DNA of 64,000 nucleotides, taken from Sulfolobales archaeon. GTDB taxonomy: Archaea; Thermoproteota; Thermoprotei_A; Sulfolobales; NBVN01. Under the pieces are notes generated by a model. It had not been told where the DNA came from, made no database searches, and was given only the letters and a program-made list of their open reading frames with translations. The stretch lies in assembly GCA_026419835.1 (NCBI GenBank), contig JAOAKQ010000002.1, forward strand, positions 62,001 to 126,000, written 5' to 3'. Shown one piece after another: positions 32,122 through 40,748 of the stretch (the first letter of the stretch is position 1; the number at the start of each line of letters is the position of its first letter). The position numbers and the translations under genes were made by a program.

Positions 32122-33153
32122 CTAGTCTTTCAATCTCCAGAGACTTGATTCAAGCGGTTTTTCGGCAATACCCTTCTCAGTGATTATAGCGGTTACGAGT
32201 TCCGGTGGGGTTATATCGAAAGCTGGGTTGAGCACTTCTACTGTAGGAACCGTTATGTATAGCTTTGAGAGAACGGTCCTCACTTCGTCAGGATTTCTCT
32301 CCTCTATTACAACCCTCTCAATGCTGCCACCGAACTCTATAGTCGACGTCGGGGCCGCTACGTAGAAGGGTACTCTATGCCTATCGGCTAGAACGGCTAT
32401 CGTGTAAGTACCGATCTTATTTATAACGTAACCCGGCGGAACTATCCTATCGGCACCCACGATAACCTTCGAAACCATTCCCTTACTCATAACGTAGCCG
32501 ACCATGCTGTCGGTAATTAGCTTAACCGGTATTCCCTCCTTCATTAGCTCCCACACGTTCAGTCTAGCACCCTGGAGCATGGGTCTGGTTTCCGTGGTTA
32601 TAACCTCGATCTTCCTACCGGCTTGCCAGGCAGCTCTAATAACTCCGAGAGCCGTTCCGTAGGCTACGGTCGCTAGAGTACCTGCGTTGCAGTGAGTTAG
32701 AACCCTGTCGCCGTCCTCTATGAGCTTAGCTCCCACCTCCCCTATTCTTCTGTTGACCTCTACGTCTTCTTCGTGCATTCTGAGAGCTTCCCTTATGACA
32801 GCTTCTCTAAGTTCACTAGCGCTCGAGTGATCGGCCTTAACTACGGACTCAACCCTCTTTAAGGCCCAGAAGATGTTCACCGCCGTCGGTCTAGTTCTCC
32901 TCATTCTCTCAACTACCTTCAGAAGGTCGAGCCTCAGCTTCTCGACATCCTCACTTCTGGACTTCACGGCCGCTAGCGCGACTCCTAGCGCCGCAGCTAC
33001 TCCTATAGCTGGAGCCCCCCTGATCTCCATTCTCTCTATAGCTACGGCGACGCGCTCCGGGTCCTCCGTTTCTACGTACTCCTCCTCCCACGGGATCTTG
33101 AGAGTGTTGATCCACCTAACCCTACCCCCGACCCACTCAACGGACTTCAGCAT
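32122..33153 (-). CDS. mtnA: S-methyl-5-thioribose-1-phosphate isomerase family protein
   Basis: The 343-aa protein shows MEIRGAPAIGVAAALGV, VLTHCNAGTLATVAYGTALG (with the active-site Cys), VGADRIVPPGYVINKIGTY and PFYVAAPTSTIEF, the MtnA subfamily of aIF2B-related proteins. It acts in methionine salvage on methylthioribose-1-phosphate. Some archaeal relatives are ribose-1,5-bisphosphate isomerases in the AMP pathway, so substrate is likely but not certain. Confidence 0.88.
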   Translation of the reverse strand: MLKSVEWVGGRVRWINTLKIPWEEEYVETEDPERVAVAIERMEIRGAPAIGVAAALGVALAAVKSRSEDVEKLRLDLLKVVERMRRTRPTAVNIFWALKRVESVVKADHSSASELREAVIREALRMHEEDVEVNRRIGEVGAKLIEDGDRVLTHCNAGTLATVAYGTALGVIRAAWQAGRKIEVITTETRPMLQGARLNVWELMKEGIPVKLITDSMVGYVMSKGMVSKVIVGADRIVPPGYVINKIGTYTIAVLADRHRVPFYVAAPTSTIEFGGSIERVVIEERNPDEVRTVLSKLYITVPTVEVLNPAFDITPPELVTAIITEKGIAEKPLESSLWRLKD

Positions 33154-33290
33154 ACAGACACTCTAAGTAAGCCAGCTGCGTATACGCTAATAAGTGTAGA
33201 CTCTACGAACGTTCTCCGCGCGCGGATAGCGCTCACACTAGTAATCTCTTAGCTATTTTACCGCGCAGTAGCTAGATCTCAGGGAGGGAG

Positions 33291-33638
33291 ATGGAGGTTA
33301 AGAAGGCTGGTGGTGTGTTCTACGTAAGGCTAGACGACGGAAGTAAGGCGTACGTAGCTACTGAAATCGAGAGCGGTGTTATAAAGATCCTGGAAACCTA
33401 CGTCCCGGAGCAGCACCGCGGCAGAGGCTACGCCAAGGCGCTCGTAGAGAAGGTAGTGGAGTACGCTAGAAGCGGTAATCTGAAGATACTTCCGGTATGC
33501 AGCTACGCCATAAGCTACTTTATGAAGAATAGGGAGCTGAGAGAGCTGCTAGCGGATAGTGTGAGGAACCTCTCGGACGAGGAGTGGAGGAGGCTCTACG
33601 AGGAAAGAATCCGGGAGGAAGCTAGAAAGAGGAGCTAG
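33291..33638 (+). CDS. Small GNAT-like N-acetyltransferase
   Basis: The 115-aa protein has the acetyl-CoA-binding segment VPEQHRGRGYAKALVEKVVEYAR, followed by LPVCSYAISYFMKN, the YidJ/AtsA-type GNAT layout in which a Cys/Ser and Tyr follow motif A. Short GNAT proteins like this act on unknown amines. It ends two bases before a solo CRISPR repeat on the same side. Confidence 0.8.
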   Translation: MEVKKAGGVFYVRLDDGSKAYVATEIESGVIKILETYVPEQHRGRGYAKALVEKVVEYARSGNLKILPVCSYAISYFMKNRELRELLADSVRNLSDEEWRRLYEERIREEARKRS

Positions 33639-33640
33639 TC

Positions 33641-33710
33641 CTTTCAATTCTATCGTTCAGATTCCTCTGCGCTCCTATTGTCTGAGGGCCTATGAACTTC
33701 ATCTTGGGAG
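33641..33710 (-). repeat. Solo CRISPR repeat with leader segment (copy D)
   Basis: 33641-33664 is identical in all 24 positions to the array repeat. Directly to its right is TATTGTCTGAGGG ... CTTCATCTTGGGAG, matching the leader beside the main array. No spacer or second repeat is present; the GNAT gene stops two bases to the left. Orientation equals the main array. It looks like a collapsed or never-expanded leader end. Confidence 0.85.
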
Positions 33711-33721
33711 TAGACCGGGGT

Positions 33722-33943
33722 CTACATACCTAACTTAATTGCGTACCTACCGGGCTTGCTAATACCCATCAGCTTAGCTAGCCTGGACCTCTCCGGGTCT
33801 ATAACGATTACCACACCAGACCAGGTATCTGTGAACGTGGTTGATCCGCAGGATGGACATGTCTCTACTTCGTGGGGTACCAGTAGGCGGCATCTAGAGC
33901 ACGCTTTAAACGCTTTCCCGGGTCCTCTACTCACCGCTACCAC
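33722..33943 (-). CDS. spt4: Transcription elongation factor Spt4
   Basis: The 73-aa zinc-ribbon protein, FKACSRCRLLVPHEVETCPSCGST then WSGVVIVIDPERSRLAKLMG, matches archaeal Spt4 (formerly RpoE2). It works with Spt5 on RNA polymerase. It overlaps the end of rpo7 by 17 nt, the usual archaeal pairing. Confidence 0.94.
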   Translation of the reverse strand: MVAVSRGPGKAFKACSRCRLLVPHEVETCPSCGSTTFTDTWSGVVIVIDPERSRLAKLMGISKPGRYAIKLGM

Positions 33944-34469
33944 CTGAGGCTATCTTACCCAGCCCTGGCTGCCTCATAGTGAGAGCGATCCTAATCATAG
34001 AAGGTCGAGCTATGGATACCGCAGTTATTCTTCCGCGCACTACATCACCTTTAGATATCCTCAGCTTGGTCTCCTCACCCTCTAGAACGCCGGTTTCTTC
34101 GTGGTAAACCATCCTATCGTCCGCTATTTGAGATATGTGAACTAGAGCGTCCATAGGGCCTATGTTTACGAATACTCCAATTCTCTTTACATCAACAACA
34201 ACTCCATCCACTACTTCGTTAACTACTGGGTAGAAAGTCAGTAACTCGAGAACCGCTCTATGGTAGGTAGCTCCATCACCCGGTACTATAGTTCCCTCAG
34301 GCTCTACATCGATGTCGGTTATTGCTAGAATAAGCCCTAGGTCTGGGTGTAGGCTACCGACGTACTTCTCGCTAAGCACCTCGCTAGCCGTTTTAACTAG
34401 GTCCTCACCGAACTTGCTGGGAGGTATTCTCACTACGTCCTCGACTTTCACGAGTCTGTACATCTTCAA
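33927..34469 (-). CDS. rpo7: DNA-directed RNA polymerase subunit Rpo7 (RpoE1)
   Basis: The 180-aa protein has an N-terminal Rpb7-like domain (MYRLVKVEDVVRIPPSKFG, YHRAVLELLTFYPVVNEVVDG) and an S1/OB domain (GVFVNIGPMDALVHISQI). It forms the RNA-polymerase stalk with Rpo4. It is followed by spt4. Confidence 0.95.
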   Translation of the reverse strand: MKMYRLVKVEDVVRIPPSKFGEDLVKTASEVLSEKYVGSLHPDLGLILAITDIDVEPEGTIVPGDGATYHRAVLELLTFYPVVNEVVDGVVVDVKRIGVFVNIGPMDALVHISQIADDRMVYHEETGVLEGEETKLRISKGDVVRGRITAVSIARPSMIRIALTMRQPGLGKIASGGSGE

Positions 34470-34605
34470 TCACTCAGCTCTCCGTAGGTAGGTCTCGGAA
34501 CGCGTATAAAAGCAAGTGCTCCCAACCTGAGGTTCGCAGTTCGAGAGTGGGTTGCTAAGTGAGTTCTTTTTAGATCGGGTGCGGTGACTCTACTGGTGGT
34601 GTTAA

Positions 34606-35100
34606 TTGGGTGAGGTCAGGAAGATCGAGGTAGTGGATATTCCGCGCGCTGAGGGAGTAAACGTAATTCTAGGTCAGTCCCACTTTATAAAGACGGTTGA
34701 GGACCTGTACGAAGCTCTAGTAACCTCCGTTCCAAACGTTAGGTTCGGTGTGGCGTTCTGCGAATCGAGCGGTAAGAGACTGATTAGGTACGATGGAAAC
34801 GACGAGGAGCTGGTGTCGCTAGCTATTGAAGCGGCTAGAAGAGTCGGTGCCGGGCACTTCTTCGCCATCTACCTAAGAAATGCTTGGCCTATTAACGTAG
34901 TGGACTCTATCAGAAAGGTTAGCGAGGTAGTGGCGCTGTACGCAGCTTCAGCTAATCCTATGCAGGTAATCGTAGCGGAAACGGACCTGGGGAGAAGCGT
35001 TCTCGGAGTAGTAGACGGTGGAGCGCCCCTAGGTGTTGAAGGAGATTATGATAAGAAGGAGAGACACGCACTACTAAGAAAGATCGGCTACAAGAAGTAG
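34606..35100 (+). CDS. Adenosine-specific kinase (DUF355 family)
   Basis: The 164-aa protein, [44 protein letters not shown] and [19 protein letters not shown], matches the adenosine-specific kinase/DUF355 family known structurally from Pyrobaculum (PAE2307). The family binds AMP/ADP/adenosine and Mg2+. The start is a TTG preceded by GGTGGTG. Confidence 0.88.
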   Translation: MGEVRKIEVVDIPRAEGVNVILGQSHFIKTVEDLYEALVTSVPNVRFGVAFCESSGKRLIRYDGNDEELVSLAIEAARRVGAGHFFAIYLRNAWPINVVDSIRKVSEVVALYAASANPMQVIVAETDLGRSVLGVVDGGAPLGVEGDYDKKERHALLRKIGYKK

Positions 35101-35297
35101 AACCCGGTTCACGTATTAGCTCCACACCGGTGGAGTCTAGAGCTGGGTGGTGAGCCGAGAGAGTTTCGGAGCTAAGTCTTTGAAGTACGGAAGTGCTAGC
35201 GGAGCTTCCGCGGTTCAGTGAATCAGCATGCTAAAGCGCTAAGCTGCGTGAGTATCTTATTTTCTACACTGTAGTGCAATAGCTGCTGTGGAAACTG
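35101..35297. other. Intergenic stretch with several hairpins
   Basis: About 200 bp without a gene. It contains CTCCACACCGGTGGAG (perfect hairpin at about 35120), CCGAGAGAGTTTCGG and CGGAGCTTCCG stem-loops. A small structured RNA or attenuator-like leader for the next gene is possible; I recognise no known family. No canonical tRNA or box C/D pattern was seen. Confidence 0.25.
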
Positions 35298-35918
35298 ATG
35301 AACGCAAGCGAGGTTACTGCGAAAATTCAGTGCTTCGGCGGTATTTGGGTGGGCGCTGAAGGTGTTAGACTACTTCTATACAGGCTGGAGCGTAGTTACG
35401 AAGTACCGCTAGCTCTTCCGCGGGCGGTGAACCGCTGTTCTAGAGTACCGAGGAGTGCTGAAGAACTGGTGGAGACCTACGAGTACGTAAGAAAGGCTCT
35501 AGATATCGGTAGGCTGAAGTCTATCTGCGATCTGGTCTACGTTGAAGTGCCTTGCGAATTACTTGAGCTATCGTACTTAGCTAGTAGTAGGAGAGTTAGG
35601 TGCCTTCCACTATCTCCGAAACCAGACGTAGTTAGATCTGTGGAGGTACTGCTGAAAGGTAGTGAAACTTCCCCGGTTGAGGTAGACGTTCTTCAGCACA
35701 GCATTCTCGCGAAGAGATCTAGGCAAATCGAGGTAGAGCTGTACACCGCGTGTCTCGTGGGTGAAGTACTGAGCCCAGATATAGTGGCAGTCGGTCTAGA
35801 CCTACGGAACTACGGTACCAGAGTGGTTACAGTTAGCGAGCTTAAGCAGACTTCAATGGCTGAAAAACCCAGGAGAAGGAAGTCGAGGAGGAAAAAGAAG
35901 AGGAAGTTAAAGAAGTAG
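35298..35918 (+). CDS. Hypothetical protein with lysine/arginine-rich tail
   Basis: Not recognised. The 206-aa protein has no TM helix and a moderately conserved-looking core ([35 protein letters not shown]). The C-terminus [17 protein letters not shown] is an extremely basic tail suggesting nucleic acid or ribosome contact. It is convergent with argF and overlaps its end by 12 nt. Confidence 0.65.
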   Translation: MNASEVTAKIQCFGGIWVGAEGVRLLLYRLERSYEVPLALPRAVNRCSRVPRSAEELVETYEYVRKALDIGRLKSICDLVYVEVPCELLELSYLASSRRVRCLPLSPKPDVVRSVEVLLKGSETSPVEVDVLQHSILAKRSRQIEVELYTACLVGEVLSPDIVAVGLDLRNYGTRVVTVSELKQTSMAEKPRRRKSRRKKKRKLKK

Positions 35919-36842
35919 AGCTAGTAGAGCTTTCTGCGTGTGCAGCCGGTTCTCGGCCTGGTCCCAGACTACGGAGGCCTGTCCGTCGATTACTTCGTTA
36001 ATCACCTCGTAACCGCGCTTAGCCGGGAGGCAGTGCATGAATATAGCGTCGGGCTTCGCCATGGACATCACCTCCCTAGTTACTCTGTAGGGAGATAGAT
36101 CTCTGATCCTCTTCTCAGCCTCGGCTTCCTGACCCATGCTCACCCAGACATCGGTGTAGACTACGTCAGCACCTCGAACAGCTTCCTCCACACTCCTCAC
36201 GACCTCTACCGCAGCACCGGTAGACCTAGCCCTCTCCTCAGCTATTCCCATAATTTTCGGCGAGGGGTCGTAGCCACTGGGCGTGGCTACGCTAATTCTA
36301 GCCCCCAGGGAAGCTGCCATTAGTATTAGTGAGTGCGCTACGTTATCAGCACCGTCCCCGAGGAAAGCTACCTTAACTCCAGCTACCCTCCCCTTCTTCT
36401 CCCATATCGTGAAGAAGTCCGCTAGCGCTTGAACCGGGTGCTCTAGGTCGCTCAGCGCGTTTATTACCGGTACCGAGGCGTGCTCCGCTAGCTCCACCAG
36501 GTCTCTGTGGCTGTACACTCTAGCTGCGATCCCGTCTACGTACCTACTCAGAGTTCTAGCTGTATCGGCGATCGTCTCACCCCTCCCGAGCTGCAGCTCG
36601 GTCCAGTTAGCGGTCACCGTGAAACCACCTAACTGCTTCATAGCTACTTCGAAGCTAACTCTAGTTCTAGTACTGGGTTTCTGGAAGATCAGCATCAGGG
36701 TCCTACCCCGCAGTACCGGAATGACTCTTTCACCACCGTAGGCTCTCAGCTTGAAGTCTCTAGATAGCTCTAAGACTCTCCACAGCTCACTAGGACTGAG
36801 GTCAGATACAGAGACGTAGTCCTTACCTCTAAGACCGAGCAT
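35907..36842 (-). CDS. argF: Ornithine carbamoyltransferase
   Basis: The 311-aa protein contains [21 protein letters not shown] (carbamoyl phosphate motif STRTR), [25 protein letters not shown] (ornithine/CP site), and [10 protein letters not shown] near the C-terminus, the catalytic Cys loop. Length is normal for OTC. It makes citrulline in arginine synthesis or acts in the arginine deiminase route. No other arg gene is adjacent. Confidence 0.93.
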   Translation of the reverse strand: MLGLRGKDYVSVSDLSPSELWRVLELSRDFKLRAYGGERVIPVLRGRTLMLIFQKPSTRTRVSFEVAMKQLGGFTVTANWTELQLGRGETIADTARTLSRYVDGIAARVYSHRDLVELAEHASVPVINALSDLEHPVQALADFFTIWEKKGRVAGVKVAFLGDGADNVAHSLILMAASLGARISVATPSGYDPSPKIMGIAEERARSTGAAVEVVRSVEEAVRGADVVYTDVWVSMGQEAEAEKRIRDLSPYRVTREVMSMAKPDAIFMHCLPAKRGYEVINEVIDGQASVVWDQAENRLHTQKALLALLL

Positions 36843-37078
36843 CTAGCCCCCCAGTACCGAGTTCGCACTCATTATTAAGCTCTTAGCTAGGGACCGCTAT
36901 CAGCGAATACGTTCCTTAAATATCCTTATTACAAAAACTACATTCAGCCAACGTTCGGGGTAGCTACTCGTACGCATTTATTAGCATAGCCCCATCGCTA
37001 TACAGCTACCGGTAATTTTCGTGGGCAGTCCCAAGCGTGTATTTATACATTGAAACGTTAGTATGTCGAGGCACATCT

Positions 37079-37453
37079 ATGGATAAGAAACTCTGGAACG
37101 AAATTCAAAATTATGAGAATGTCCGTGCGTGCGTAAAATCAACTCTTCTACAGGGTATAGAAAGCATGTTTCCCGGACTTTACGGTTTTCTTAAAGTTAG
37201 ATCCCTAGTTACCTACGGTTCACCGCCTGAGGCAGTCAACGATCTTAGAGCGCTCGTTAAACTACTTAGTGAGACATTTAACAATAGGGAGCTTCTGGAA
37301 AGCACTGTAAGATACGTGCTATCGGGACTAACCAAGAGTCCGGGAGATGTAGCTAAGGCACTTCTAAGTGGAGACGAGGATAGGTTCTACATGACGCTAT
37401 CCGAACTAAACGATCCCGCGCTTTGGAAAAACTGCAGGAAACTTCTTAAGTAA
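37079..37453 (+). CDS. Hypothetical protein, 124 aa
   Basis: Not recognised. The track starts at 37037, but ATTTATAC (about 37049-37056) is a TATA-like element about 25 nt upstream of ATG 37079, so a leaderless start there is more likely. The protein begins MDKKLWNEIQNYENVRACVKS and is mostly helical. No TM helix or motif. It resembles no family I know. Confidence 0.6.
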   Translation: MDKKLWNEIQNYENVRACVKSTLLQGIESMFPGLYGFLKVRSLVTYGSPPEAVNDLRALVKLLSETFNNRELLESTVRYVLSGLTKSPGDVAKALLSGDEDRFYMTLSELNDPALWKNCRKLLK

Positions 37454-37598
37454 GCACCATTCATATCGTATCCTACACCGGGTTCTTCGCATACGCTAAA
37501 CTATGGGATGGGTAAGAGTAGGAGTTCGCACCGTGCCAACTTGCGCAAACACTCTAGGTATGTGCGCGAAGACCGCCTCCACAGCCGCGGGGTAGTAG

Positions 37599-37612
37599 CA
37601 AAACTTATTTAC
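37599..37612 (+). promoter_or_regulatory. TATA element of the tRNA-Gln-like gene
   Basis: CAAAACTTATTTAC lies about 28 nt upstream of the first base of the tRNA-like sequence at 37636, the expected TATA-to-start distance in archaea. This supports transcription of the tRNA-like element from its own promoter. Confidence 0.55.
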
Positions 37613-37635
37613 TTCGGAAACCCTGCTCTATCGGT

Positions 37636-37699
37636 AGCCGGGTCGTCTAGCGGCCAAGGATGCGGGGCTTTGGACCTCGGCCGCTGCCCCACTACCTAC
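37636..37699 (+). tRNA. Putative 5' half of a split tRNA-Gln (UUG), or tRNA fragment
   Basis: AGCCGGG (acceptor 5' strand), GTCT...GGAT D-arm with AGCGGCC in the loop, and anticodon arm CGGGG-CTTTGGA-CCTCG (anticodon TTG) match archaeal tRNA-Gln through about position 43. Then the sequence departs: GCCGCTGCCCCACTACC has no TTCNANTC T-arm, and no CCCGGCT partner follows within 150 nt. A TATA box is correctly placed upstream and a T-rich stretch follows. A split-tRNA 5' half with a GC-rich pairing tail is the preferred reading; a decayed pseudogene is the alternative. Part of the tail (GGCCGCT) is complementary to the D-loop. Confidence 0.5.
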
Positions 37700-37755
37700 C
37701 TTTACAAACTTTCTCGGAGAGCTCCTTTAGTTAGCTGTGCATTGTTGGTGAGTAC

Positions 37756-37920
37756 CTAAGGGGCTATTCTCTCTACGATTTCGTGGTACGTATTTTTTCT
37801 ACAGAAAGGACACCAGTAGTATAGGTGCTTGAAGTCGCTTAAATGGTAGCTTATCTTAACTACCCTCTCTCTTCTACAAGACCCGCATCGAACCACCCAG
37901 CCACCCATACCTTCAGTCAC
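37756..37920 (-). CDS. Small zinc-ribbon protein
   Basis: Not in the ORF track. The minus frame from GTG 37920 (or ATG 37908) encodes about 50-54 aa: WVVRCGSCRRERVVKISYHL followed by YYWCPFCRKNTYHEIV, with a clear C-x2-C ... C-x2-C zinc-ribbon. It ends IVERIAP. Similar short zinc-ribbons occur widely in crenarchaea without known role. It is divergent from FEN-1 and about 90 nt from it. Confidence 0.75.
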   Translation of the reverse strand: MTEGMGGWVVRCGSCRRERVVKISYHLSDFKHLYYWCPFCRKNTYHEIVERIAP

Positions 37921-38007
37921 TCCAAGTTAGTAGCTAGGAATTAAATCAGTTAGCGCCTTCCGACCTATTTAAAATCTCGGTAATACCTGCAGTCTTGATG
38001 ATGCTGG

Positions 38008-39063
38008 ATGGGTGTAAACCTACGTGATATTATTCCCGATGGATGTATTCACGTAGTTAGCGATCTTAGAGAACTCGAGAGCAGGGTAGTAGCTATCGAT
38101 GCCTACAACGCGCTGTACCAGTTTCTAACCGCTATTAGGCAGCCCGATGGAACTCCGCTAATGGATAGCAGGGGGCGGGTCACCAGCCACCTCAGCGGGC
38201 TCTTCTACAGAACTATAAACCTGCTAGAATCAGGCATTAAACCCGTCTACGTCTTCGACGGAAAGCCTCCGGAGCTTAAAGCTCGGGAGATCTCCGAGAG
38301 AATGAGTACCAGGGAGGAGGCTAGAAGAAGGTACGAAGAAGCCATCGCTCAGGGAGATATAGAGGCGGCGAGAAAGTACGCGCAGATAGCTTCACATCTC
38401 ACCAGCGACATGGTGAAAGCATCTAAAGACCTACTGACAGCTATGGGCATACCGTGGGTTCAAGCACCGTCCGAAGGAGAAGCTCAGGCAGCCTACATGG
38501 CTATCTGGGGGGATGTTTGGGCGGTAGCTTCTCAAGACTACGACTCACTACTCTTCGGTTCTCCGAGACTCATTAGAAACCTGACTATAAGCGGTAGAAG
38601 GAAGCTACCGAGGAGAGAGGTTTACGTCGAGGTGAAGCCCGAGCTAATTGAGTTAGGCAGTCTCTTGAGGAGCTTGGGAATAAGTGGAGAGCAGCTAGTA
38701 GACATAGCTATACTGATAGGCACAGACTACAACCCAGAAGGTGTGAGGGGTGTTGGACCTAAGACAGCCTACCAGCTAGTTAAAACTCACGGTAGCTTAG
38801 AGAGAGTTCTAAAGCTCCTACCGGGAGCTAAGCTTCCGGTGCCACTGGACGAAATTAGAGCTGCTTTCAAGAACCCGCAGGTTACTCGAGAGTACGCTCT
38901 GGAGTGGAGGAACCCGGACTTTAGTAAAGTTAGAGAGATCCTAGTGGAAGAGTACGAGTTTTCGGAAGATAGAGTAAGAAACGCTCTCGATAGACTAAGT
39001 AAGGCCTCTAGAGAAGTCAAGCAGCCGGGGGTGGGTCTAGGTAAGTGGCTTAAGAAGCTGTAG
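38008..39063 (+). CDS. fen: Flap endonuclease 1
   Basis: The 351-aa protein starts MGVNLRDIIPDG, has VVAIDAYNALYQFL and YVFDGKPPELK (N domain), APSEGEAQAAYMA and ASQDYDSLLFGSP (acidic metal site), the H3TH region IGTDYNPEGVRGVGPKTAYQLV, and ends with QPGVGLGKWLKKL, a PCNA-interacting peptide-like tail. It removes 5' flaps in replication and repair. Confidence 0.96.
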   Translation: MGVNLRDIIPDGCIHVVSDLRELESRVVAIDAYNALYQFLTAIRQPDGTPLMDSRGRVTSHLSGLFYRTINLLESGIKPVYVFDGKPPELKAREISERMSTREEARRRYEEAIAQGDIEAARKYAQIASHLTSDMVKASKDLLTAMGIPWVQAPSEGEAQAAYMAIWGDVWAVASQDYDSLLFGSPRLIRNLTISGRRKLPRREVYVEVKPELIELGSLLRSLGISGEQLVDIAILIGTDYNPEGVRGVGPKTAYQLVKTHGSLERVLKLLPGAKLPVPLDEIRAAFKNPQVTREYALEWRNPDFSKVREILVEEYEFSEDRVRNALDRLSKASREVKQPGVGLGKWLKKL

Positions 39064-39208
39064 CACCGCGTGTAAGACCGCTGAATTCTCCTCGAGTACT
39101 CACCTAGCTACCTAACCCGGAAGCTAGTACTCAAGAGCTGAGCCGGTCTGCTAGGAGTAGAGCTTATGTAGAAGTGCTACGTATACACTGCAGGTGCCGT
39201 GGTGAACT

Positions 39209-39844
39209 ATGAAGATAGTGGTAGTTGGTGCAACGGACCTCACAGCTAGCTTAATTAGAGAAATAGTTGAGAGAGGTCACCAAGTAGCGGTATTTGATGA
39301 CGTTAAGGAAGGCGTAGAGAAACTTAAAGCTGAGCTAGATGTTACCGGAGCGGCTGTCGACCTTCTTAATTTCGATGAACTTGAGGAGTACGGCTTCTCA
39401 AGGGCTGACGTAGTAGTGCTAGCGCATCGAAACGACACAGTGAACGCCGTGCTCAGTATATACGCTAGGATCGTGAATATTCCGAGAGTTCTAGTTGTCT
39501 CTAGGAGTAAGAAAGTTGCTGAAGCCGTGCGAAAGCTCGGTCTAGCATCGACAGTTCTAGCTATTGAGAGCCTCGTGGAGAAGGCCATGGCATCAGCTTT
39601 CGCGGGCGTGGAAACTATTGAACTCCCGGGGGGTTACGTGGTAGCCGCTCTCGATAGTAAAACCATGAATCGGCTCGTAGGTATGTCGATAGCCGACTTC
39701 AGAGATAGGTGGAGGTTCACAGTTCTTAAAGTAGTAGATAGAGAGGGTGCTGTAAGAGAACCTACAGACGAATACGTAATTAAGGAAGGAGATATTGTGC
39801 TAGTACTAGCTGAAAAGTCTGGGATTAGAGAACTGCTGCTATAG
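39209..39844 (+). CDS. TrkA-like RCK domain protein (K+ channel/transport regulator)
   Basis: The 211-aa protein has a Rossmann N-terminus MKIVVVGATDLTASLIREIVERG and a C-terminal TrkA-C-like half (VGMSIADFRDRWRFTVLKVV, YVIKEGDIVLVLAEKSG). This is the RCK/TrkA layout that gates K+ uptake systems with NAD(H) or nucleotides. No channel gene is adjacent, but an MscS-like protein follows 41 nt later. Confidence 0.85.
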   Translation: MKIVVVGATDLTASLIREIVERGHQVAVFDDVKEGVEKLKAELDVTGAAVDLLNFDELEEYGFSRADVVVLAHRNDTVNAVLSIYARIVNIPRVLVVSRSKKVAEAVRKLGLASTVLAIESLVEKAMASAFAGVETIELPGGYVVAALDSKTMNRLVGMSIADFRDRWRFTVLKVVDREGAVREPTDEYVIKEGDIVLVLAEKSGIRELLL

Positions 39845-39885
39845 TTTTTTACCGTGCTAAGCTCATAACGTATGGATGGTGGGAA

Positions 39886-40674
39886 TTGTCCGGTGAGCTA
39901 GCGGCTATGCTCAGTAGTTGGCTGCCAGTTCTATACTTAGTCATCTCTATAGCACTGGTCTACGCTGCTTACTACTTCGCTAGGGTTTCGCTGAGGAAGC
40001 TGAGATTGAGAGGTATTGTAAGTAGGAAGTTTGAAGAAACGGCTAAACTCGTAGTGCTGGCAGTCGCAGCTGCGATAGTAGTTCCAGCGGCTATCTCAGC
40101 TCTATTCCCCCACCCACTGGTTCCCGTTGTTTCTCTATCCGTCCTAGTTATTATTGCAGCACTAACACTCTTTTCAGTAATTGGATACGTATCTAACTCG
40201 CTATCTTACCTCATAGTCGCTCTAACGTCTACTATTAGAGATGGCGAGTACGTAAGGATCGTAGTCAATGGAAGAGAGTACGAGGGGAGAGCCATGCTGA
40301 TTGAGGGAAACTACCTAGTCCTTAGAACGGAGCCCGGGGTTTCAGTACTAGTACCGTACAGCCAGCTACTCAAGTCGGTTATAGTCAAGCTATCCCAGCT
40401 ACCGCTAACGCTGAGAATCAGAGTTGTGAAACCCGGAGGCAGCTTAGAAGAGATCGTGAAGAGAGTTTCCGATGCTATTAGAAAGTCTAAGCTAATCAAT
40501 AAGACCGAGATATCTGTGAAACCCGTTGAAGTTAGTGAGGACGAAGTAGTTCTGATGGTGGAAACAGAGGCCGTGAACCCGAAGAGTGCTAATAATTGTT
40601 TTGAGGACATAGCTAAGATTCTACTCAAGGAAATACCCTACAAGATCACTATCGAAGTCGTTAGTAGTCGGTGA
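39886..40674 (+). CDS. MscS-like small-conductance channel family protein
   Basis: The 262-aa protein has about three N-terminal TM helices, ending in LFSVIGYVSNSLSYLIVALTSTIRDGEYVRI, which resembles the MscS pore helix followed by the beta domain entrance (RDGEYVRIVVNGREYEG). VPYSQLLKSVIVKLSQ is the beta-domain end and a ferredoxin-like C-domain follows. It may release solutes on osmotic downshift. It probably shares a transcript with the TrkA-like gene. Confidence 0.7.
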   Translation: MSGELAAMLSSWLPVLYLVISIALVYAAYYFARVSLRKLRLRGIVSRKFEETAKLVVLAVAAAIVVPAAISALFPHPLVPVVSLSVLVIIAALTLFSVIGYVSNSLSYLIVALTSTIRDGEYVRIVVNGREYEGRAMLIEGNYLVLRTEPGVSVLVPYSQLLKSVIVKLSQLPLTLRIRVVKPGGSLEEIVKRVSDAIRKSKLINKTEISVKPVEVSEDEVVLMVETEAVNPKSANNCFEDIAKILLKEIPYKITIEVVSSR

Positions 40675-40748
40675 GTGAGCTGGTGAGGTGAATGAGGTCC
40701 CGGCGCCAGTTCTGGAAGTCCATGGGCGTTTCGTGAGGATTCGTTTAG

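Noticed and set aside
35101-35297. A tRNA or box C/D RNA in this gap
   Set aside because: Hairpins are present, but no T-arm, C/D boxes in correct spacing or H/ACA ends could be made out with confidence.
37508-37759. Plus-strand 83-aa ORF overlapping the tRNA-Gln-like element
   Set aside because: The sequence is explained by the tRNA-like element with its own TATA box, and the translation shows no protein family.
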